Assembly: GCA_965644295.1 (NCBI GenBank)
Contig: CBFFRP010000399.1
Coordinates: 151,531-215,530 of the forward strand
Reading direction: 5' to 3'
Source of the DNA: Paraphysomonas bandaiensis
Lineage: Eukaryota > Chrysophyceae
Length of the DNA: 64,000 bases
A model generated the notes under the pieces. The model saw nothing but the letters and a program-made list of their open reading frames with translations, searched no databases and was not told the origin of the DNA. Of the stretch, positions 57,820 to 64,000 are shown piece after piece. The first letter of the stretch is position 1, and each line of letters begins with the position of its first letter. Both the position numbers and the translations under genes were made by a program.

Positions 57820-60302
57820 CGACTTGATGAATACATTCTGAAAGTACTGTACAGTGGCCACTTATCTCATTTGTATATGATCGTGTTTGTGTGTTGATAT
57901 GTTAGTTGTGTGCGCGTTTCCTTCATTTTCTAAGTAATAGTACCTTTCAGTGAACATTTTTTGACGTTTTGTTGTGTGTTGCTGGAATACGTGGTTAGTG
58001 TGCAACCACTGGTGATTCATTGTCATACAACATACGAAACTACGCTTAAGCTTTAAGTATGAGTAATGACGTACATGAAAGTCTTATTATTAGCAGTAGG
58101 CGTCAAGAACCAACACCAGATAAGTAGATGAAGACAGTCCAGCCGCGAGTTGGGCCTGGGGCAGATGTACTAACGGAGTTGGCATCGTGGCGTCTCCGCT
58201 GAGGCGGGGTAGTGGAAGAGGAAGGCAACTGGAGGAGCGCGTTATAGGTAAGTGTAGAACCCGCGGCTTCGGCTGGGTGTTGCTCCATTTAAGTCGTGTG
58301 TTGCTGCATGTTTGACGCAATCTGGGGAAACCTACGGACTCCGCCATGCTCTGCTTCGCATGTTGCTTCGTGTGTTGCCACGTCGCGCGGTCTAGGGGGA
58401 GTCGATGTAGCCCCTTTTAGGTTTTGGACAGCATGTAGCCCACTTCGATTCTAAAGCATTTGTTTGGCTTAAGCGTAGAGCGGTTGAAGGAGGATAATAA
58501 CTGCTTTATCGAGGGCACGTAGACCACGCGAATTTAAGGTGCAATTACTATATACTGTGTTCTAAAAATGCTTTCCATTTGAGCCTCAGTGATAGTTCCT
58601 GTCCAGAATCGTTCAACCTGCGGAAGTGAGGTACTCCAAGCTCTGCGGGAAAGTTTCTTGAGAATGGCGGTACTCCAAAGTGGTAGAGTCTTGTCAACAA
58701 GGAGTTTCCGAAGACACTTCTTGTGTCTCGGAAAGGCGGATTTTCGTATCTGAGAGATGGAGGCGTGAGGGCAAAATCAAGTCAAAAGCCATAGTCAGAG
58801 CATCTTTGTTCAGGTCAAGTCCAAATTTTGTTTTAGCTCTATTCCTACCATTGCCGTGTTAGGGCTGTATTTGTCCCGTGTTAGGGCTGTATTGAGTATA
58901 TGTTGTCGTAGTTGTGAACTGTCCTTGACCTTGGATCTACCGCAAGTTGCCTACTAGGGTCAGTTTGTGCGTTAGTAAGGCACCGTTATTCAGGTGCACG
59001 ATCCAGATTATGACCGTAGAGTTGATGGTCACGGAGCGCAGTATAATTTTCTAAATTCCATTGATCGCAAAGAGATTGGAAATCAGTGATCATATGATGG
59101 TGGGGTAATATACGGCAGCCATATTCCTGACGTAAGTATACGTTCCACGTTCATTTGCATACAACCTTGCAATCTGTATAAATAGGAATGTGGATGGAAG
59201 CATGTGAAGACAGTACGAGAGCTGTGTCAACTGCTAGTAGTTCGTACGCATAAGGATCATTGCCAGGTATCTCTCACGGGAGTCGTTAGTCGTAGAAATT
59301 TTGCACGACCATATCCCCAATCACTCTCCGGTAGAAGCCACACGATCGCCGCACCACTGGAGTGAGACCTTCACGTGTGGGGAATAACATGCGTGAGGCG
59401 TCGTGGCACAAGGAACTTCTCATTGTATGAGTCATCCGTGAAGATTACATGACATGAATCTGGTGACAGGTCGACGAGGTTCAACATTTCTGTGATTTCA
59501 GTAAGAATGTGCTCGTCGAGGGGGTCAGGTGGAGCAGGCTGTTGTAGAGTAAGACCCACTTCTGCACCCCATTCGTGGAGGCTTAGAGTGAAAAGTGGTG
59601 TGCAGACCTTGGTTTTATTGTTTGGGACAGAATAAATCGAGAAGCATTCTCGGCTAGGACAATTGCTCGCTGGGGAGGGAGCCCCACTTCTGTTCCTGTG
59701 CTCGGCCAAGAAACGTTTCAGGCCTCTAGTCGAGTAATGCGTAATGATTGAGATAAGAAAACTAGAAGCTAAATATATAAAAATAGTAAAGATGATAATA
59801 TAGAAGTTTTTTAAAAGGAGACATTAGTAATCTAAAGAAGAAATCACTTTGTCTGCTCTTTCAATGGATACTTTGAAGTATGATATTGATATAATTACGA
59901 AAGTGTTATAAAGAGTAACAACCACTTACTAAGTACCTAGCTCACAATGCTTCAACTTTGCTTTAGTACCTTTACATGGAGGCATTTGAGGTGGCCCAAT
60001 GAATTTCACCTTTCCATAAAGAAAATCAAATCTTCTTCACAAGGAGCGCATGCTATATGGTAGCCCAAGTAGATGACATCGTGAATAAATTATAATAAGA
60101 GGAAAAAGGTGAAACTGCAAAATGTTGTAGCTAACCGTTATTAGTTATTGCTAGTAACAAGTTTCGACTGTATTGCTACATCATGCGATTGAACTGCTAG
60201 TGCGTCTTCCACTGCATACTCAAGTGACAGTAAAAACAACATGGTAGGGATAGCTTAACAATTATAACACCACAGTAGTCCGAAAATCAGAGATGGATTT
60301 TA
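57820..60302. other. Intergenic region containing a GC-richer island
   Basis: 2.5 kb between the convergent 3' ends of the TPR gene and coronin. From about 58100 to 59720 the base composition is visibly richer in GC than the surroundings. No recognisable transposase, reverse transcriptase or LTR pair was found. The right third (59720-60300) is AT-rich and featureless. Confidence 0.4.
59371..59709 (-). CDS. Unsupported-family ORF (112 aa), possible element remnant
   Basis: An ATG-initiated frame of 112 codons with a protein-like composition (DPLDEHILTEITEMLNLVDL, then SPDSCHVIFTDDSYNEKF) inside the GC-richer island. No splice partner or domain was recognised. It may be a fragment of a degraded mobile element or chance. 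Confidence 0.25.
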   Translation of the reverse strand: MAEHRNRSGAPSPASNCPSRECFSIYSVPNNKTKVCTPLFTLSLHEWGAEVGLTLQQPAPPDPLDEHILTEITEMLNLVDLSPDSCHVIFTDDSYNEKFLVPRRLTHVIPHT

Positions 60303-61681
60303 TTAGGCGGTGCTCAACCCAGCAGCAGCGAGTCTGTCTTCGAGTTCCTTGATCCTGGCCTGGGCAGTAGCCAGCTCTTGCTGCAACACAGCAGGGCTTT
60401 TGACAGCAGCAAACTCCTTGGGGGCAGCTATTTTCTGTCCTGAATGGGCAGGGTTGAGAGACATGAGCTTGGGCTCCTTCTTAGAACCCGCGAACCATTC
60501 ATCCGCAGTATGTGCAGGTTCAGGGGATGCAGTGTCAGGGTAGATGTCATCCTGGAAAGCCTCAGACTTTCGTGGCACGTGGAAACTGAGAGGCTCAACA
60601 GAGTTAGAGGTCAGTTTCAGTAAACGGGCTGTCTCGCAAGCCATAACGTTGAGGCCACGCTTGGGTACCCAAGCCATACCCTTTGCCGACACAGAGGAGC
60701 GGTGCTCGGCAATAGGAAAGCAGTAAGGGCTCTCGTCCACAACTTCGTAGTAGCGTACATTGCCATCACCTTTACCAGCGAGGTAGAGCAGCTGTGTATC
60801 CTCATCGAAGAAGGGCATGATGACACCCGCAGCCTGGTCTACATCCACTCTCTTGAGCTCCTTGGTGGTGTTTCGGGGGTCCCAAATCTTAAACTGACGT
60901 TGAGACTGACGGGTGAATCCAATGGTAACCAGCTTGTCCAAACGACCCAAGAAAGAGAGTTTTATGCTCTTTGCGCCCTCATGAGCCATTTCGATGGTGT
61001 TTACTACACTGGCACTTCTGGGATCCACCATACGAACGTTCTTGTCCTTGGAAGAGGTGGCGTACGTCTCTCCACAGTAGTCCCACACAATATCCTGAAT
61101 GAGCTGTGGGTGCACGTCGTTCAAGGAGTTCATCTCCGCACCCTTCTCAATGTCCCACAGCTTGACAGTCTGGTCAGAAGACACAGAGGCCAAAACATTG
61201 CTGGCAGTGGGATGGAAACGGAGGAGAGTAACCTTACGAGAGTGTCCATGGAGATCAACCAAAGGATCCACAAGGTTCGAGGTAAGGCCTCCTTCTGGAA
61301 TTCCCCACACTTTCACAGTCTGATCCTCTGAAGCCGAAGCAACTAATTGATCATGAAAAGGATTGAATTCAAAATCCAATACAGCTGCAGAGTGTCCAGC
61401 AACGATTGGCATTTCAGCCTCAAATCTTCCTGGATTAGCCAGTGGTACCACTGCAAAGGGTCCTCCTCCACCCTACAGTATGTATTACATGTATTCCACA
61501 ATAAAATATAATGTGATACTATATATACCTGTAGACCAACAGCAAAGTATAAGGGATTAGCTTTAATATAATTTTGTTCGCCAGTAACTGTTGAAAGACG
61601 AAAGTTTTGATATGTTGCATCTGGTCTTGCAGGATCACAAAAGACGTGTCTGAACTTAGAGGCTCTAACAAAGGAAGACAT
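60303..61681 (-). CDS. Coronin (WD40 actin-binding protein), 440 aa
   Basis: Two exons (61681-61529 and 61472-60303) with a 56-nt intron. The N-terminus has the coronin signature: SSFVRASKFRHVFCDPARPD, then YFAVGLQGGGGPFAVVPL across the splice. A seven-bladed WD40 propeller follows (for example HSAAVLDFEFNPFHDQLVAS, SSDQTVKLWD, WDPRNTTKELK). The conserved C-terminal extension (CETARLLKLTSNSVEPLSFHVPRKS, then FQDDIYPDT) precedes a short coiled coil (LQQELATAQARIKELEDRLA) used for oligomerisation. Coronins bind F-actin and regulate Arp2/3 and cofilin turnover at the cortex. The length matches short (type I) coronins. The coding sequence is richer in GC and more codon-biased than its neighbours, suggesting high expression. 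Confidence 0.95.
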
Positions 61682-62209
61682 GGTTTGGTTTATACAGTTA
61701 ATGTACTATAACTATGTGCTGCTATTACTATCTTTGTTAATATTCCACTGTGGTAACTTATATATAGAGACATACATACATACATACATATCGCATCCTT
61801 ATTACAACAAAATCCTATATGCAATTAGGTCGTATCTTTAAGAGACGTTTTCATTTTGAGTTTTTTTGTGAGAGATGAGAATACAAGGTGTTTATGATAT
61901 GTGAAATTCTATATGTATATTTTCATACAATATTCGAGTATCTTTAAGAGACGTAGTTTTCATTCTTCATATGATATTGGGGGAATGTTCTGGTGCGTTC
62001 AGTGCCTAGACTACACTCTGTATACCATATACCATACTACGTACTGCTGTGTATGTATAGGAGATACTTCTAGAGTCCTGTACACATACATATATATATA
62101 TACATACTCTGCGTACATATATATATATATGATACAGTGATAGTGCGTCCATTACTATAATCAACATAGAAATTAATAGCATACACACTAATTCAACCAC
62201 AAAACCCTC
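61682..62209. other. Divergent promoter region (coronin / phosducin-like)
   Basis: A 528-bp spacer with a five-unit CATA run (about 61771-61790), a TATA/CATA tract (62081-62130) and a 16-bp direct repeat GTATCTTTAAGAGACG at 61832-61847 and 61938-61953. No gene is supported. Confidence 0.45.
61832..61953. promoter_or_regulatory. 16-bp direct repeat in divergent promoter
   Basis: GTATCTTTAAGAGACG occurs twice, 106 bp apart, between the coronin and phosducin-like starts; TTTTCATT follows each copy (after two extra bases in the second). The exact repeat in unique intergenic DNA suggests a protein-binding element or a recent local duplication. Confidence 0.35.
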
Positions 62210-63140
62210 ATGTCAACTAGTAAAACATATGAAGTAAGTGGTGAAACAACCGAATGGGATGATATACTTATCAGTAAAGGCATAACTACTAAAGAAGATG
62301 TGCTTCTAAGTAAAGGACTCAATCCTCTTGATGTATGTATATATCTCTTATAGAAACGAATAATATTTCAATATATTCTTTTTGTAGTTTGTAGAAAAAA
62401 AAGATGAAGAAGTAGAAGATGATATTGATTATAAATCCCATAGAATGGAACATGCTGATCTTAGTGAACTGGATGAACTAGAGGTTATTAAGTGGTTAAT
62501 GGGGCATTTATGTGATGTAATGGATGGATATTGAGTAGGATGAAGATCCAGATGATCGGGCAATACAAGAATACCGACAGAAGAGACTTGAGGAGCTGAA
62601 ACGCAGTAGAGCCCAGAATAGATTCGGTGATGTCTATGAGATTGCTAAGGACGATTGGGTTCGCGAAGTGACCGAATGCAGCAGATCTTGCTGGGTGGTT
62701 ACACTACTGTATAGTGATAGCGTACCAGAATGTGGGCTAGTTGAAGAGGCGATGATAACGTTGGCAAGAAAATTCATGCACGTCAAATTCGTTAAAATTC
62801 GATCGACATCTGCAATAGAAAACTGGCCTGATAGAAATCTGCCCACCATTTTTGTCTATAAGGACGGCGAGCTCCAACATCAAGTTATGACTCTTCGCTC
62901 TCTTGGAGGTTCCAGCACGTCACCTGATGGTAACATTCCGTTGTGATTATTTAGTGACAGGATTATAATAATATAATATATGCAGATTTGGAATGGTGGT
63001 TGGCGTCGAAGGATATCGTAGAGACAGAGTTAGAAGAGGACCCAAGGAATAATCGAACTACAGTAACAAGAGTTGAAACAAAACATTCGGCATTTTATCA
63101 TTCAGATGATGACATTGACGACGATGATGATGATATGTAG
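62210..63140 (+). CDS. Phosducin-like protein (PDCL3/PLP2 group), 254 aa
   Basis: Four exons (62210-62332, 62388-62483, 62539-62929, 62986-63140) give 254 residues. The N-terminal helical part has TTEWDDILISKGI, the PLP2/3-type block after it, and YRQKRLEELKRSRAQNRFGD. The thioredoxin-like domain has CWVVTLLYSDSVPECGL, FVKIRSTSAIENWPDRNLPT and IFVYKDGELQHQ, then the conserved DLEWWLASK strand-helix after the last intron. The tail is a run of Asp residues. Proteins of this group assist the CCT/TRiC chaperonin in folding tubulin and actin. The linkage to coronin, an actin regulator, as a divergent pair is notable but may be coincidental. Confidence 0.9.
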
Positions 63141-63531
63141 GATCTCTGTTGCTGGGTAGTGTATGGTTTTATTATTCGTTAGTTACCTTGCTATCTTAAC
63201 TGAGATAATTATAAGTTTTACAGTTGAAAAATTAATTCTATGTGATGTGGATGGCGTGAACCTGAGTTCATTTTGATTATGAGTTTACAGCATGACAGCA
63301 GACTGATGTCATGCTAATATAGAGTATGCTTAATTCAATGGAACCATCGGAATATGTGTAGGTTGTAGAAAAGTGAGGACTATATTGCAAAAGATAATAA
63401 GAACGGAACAACACATCAAGTAAGAGAATTAGAGGCCGATTGAAACCTAGTTACGAGTATACCTCGTGATTGATGATCCCCTCGCGCATTGTACCTTACA
63501 CAATAATTAGTACACAATACACAATCTAACC
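63141..63531. other. Intergenic region, no feature seen
   Basis: An AT-rich spacer between the phosducin-like gene and the retroelement-like sequence at the right edge. No LTR boundary was recognised within it. Confidence 0.35.
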
Positions 63532-64000
63532 ATGTCTGCGTATTTTACCCCGACCATCATCAACACTGTGAACAGGATCGCAGACCATGATAGGTCTCGT
63601 CATAGCAATGACCCCGTGACGACGTACGAGGATCATCCCAATCCTCCTGACTGGAGCCGTGATGACGACGACGCACCAGAGCTAGTGTCAGATGACGAGT
63701 CGGACGACGATGAGGATACCGTGCCGAGTCAGTCTACAGATCACAGTCCCCCAGTACTCGTGCCCGAGGATGACCAGGTAGCAGGCCCAGACCAGCAGGA
63801 CGAGGCACGCGAGCGGCGATCTGAACCTACTCGTGATCATAGCCGTGACAGGGATGAGGACCCTACAGCCTCTTGCAGTAATCCCCGTCAGACGAAATGT
63901 TTGCATTCAACTTATCAGTTCGTGAAGCACTAAGAGCTCATCCAGGGATAGCAGAGACGCCAGTCAGGGAGATGGACCAACTTCTTCCAAGGAAAGCGTG
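63532..64000 (+). mobile_element. Retrotransposon fragment, cut by window edge, probably frameshifted
   Basis: An ATG-initiated frame of 133 codons (63532-63933) encodes a very acidic, Asp/Ser-rich segment (DDDDAPELVSDDESDDDEDT). A different frame takes over from about 63893 and reads MFAFNLSVREALRAHPGIAE, then REMDQLLPRKA. That second segment resembles the stretch just before the reverse transcriptase core in copia-like polyproteins (N-x-S-V-x-E-A-x-R...). The change of frame suggests a frameshifted pol, although an unrecognised programmed shift is possible. GC content is higher than in the adjoining spacer. Confidence 0.45.

Noticed and set aside
1-64000. tRNA, rRNA or CRISPR features
   Set aside because: No tRNA B-box with a plausible cloverleaf, no rRNA-like block and no spaced direct-repeat array were seen on reading; a tRNAscan or Infernal run would be decisive.

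Overview
The window is nuclear DNA of a microbial eukaryote. It is AT-rich and dense in spliced genes. Most introns are 44-67 nt with GT-AG ends, the standard genetic code is used, and the gene content is typical housekeeping: Rab escort protein, proteasome Rpn12, coronin, diphthamide Dph2, a mitochondrial carrier and a GDP-sugar transporter. The lineage cannot be fixed from sequence alone. The mix of a plant-like Rpn12 and nucleotide-sugar transporter with C2/WW/LRR and TULIP giants would suit a stramenopile or another protist, and I hold this loosely. Exon structures were assembled by hand from splice signals, reading phase and family resemblance.

Layout. 1-12 kb: an edge-truncated unknown gene (-), an ankyrin protein (+), Rab escort protein (-), a J-domain/ankyrin/UBA chimera (+) and a mitochondrial carrier (-). 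12.4-19.0 kb: a 2141-residue secreted/membrane protein (gene A, +). 20-27 kb: a Tudor/PWWP-like protein (-), an alpha/beta hydrolase (+), a small membrane protein (+), a GDP-mannose-type transporter (-) and DPH2 (+). 27.2-32.4 kb: an intact Ty1/copia retrotransposon with apparently identical LTRs and a 5-bp target duplication. 34.1-40.5 kb: gene B (-), the inverted paralogue of gene A. 41-52 kb: Rpn12 (+), a Protein C10 homologue (-) and a 2765-residue multi-C2/WW/LRR protein (+). 54.5-63.1 kb: a 12-exon TPR protein (+), coronin (-) and a phosducin-like protein (+). The right edge enters another, probably frameshifted, retroelement.

The most interesting content is the gene A/gene B pair. Each protein joins a signal peptide, two BPI/LBP-type (TULIP) lipid-binding domains with associated repeats, and a C-terminal membrane region with two PqiA/LetA-like modules. 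LetA/PqiA proteins are the membrane partners of bacterial MCE lipid-transport systems. A eukaryotic fusion of a lipid-binding ectodomain to this membrane module suggests a single-chain lipid-transfer machine at the cell surface or in an endomembrane lumen. The two copies are nearly identical over about 3.4 kb of the ectodomain but clearly diverged at both ends, the pattern expected of gene conversion between inverted repeats.

Many neighbouring genes are divergent pairs. Several of the shared upstream regions carry CATA/TATG tetranucleotide tracts, from a few units up to about 560 bp.
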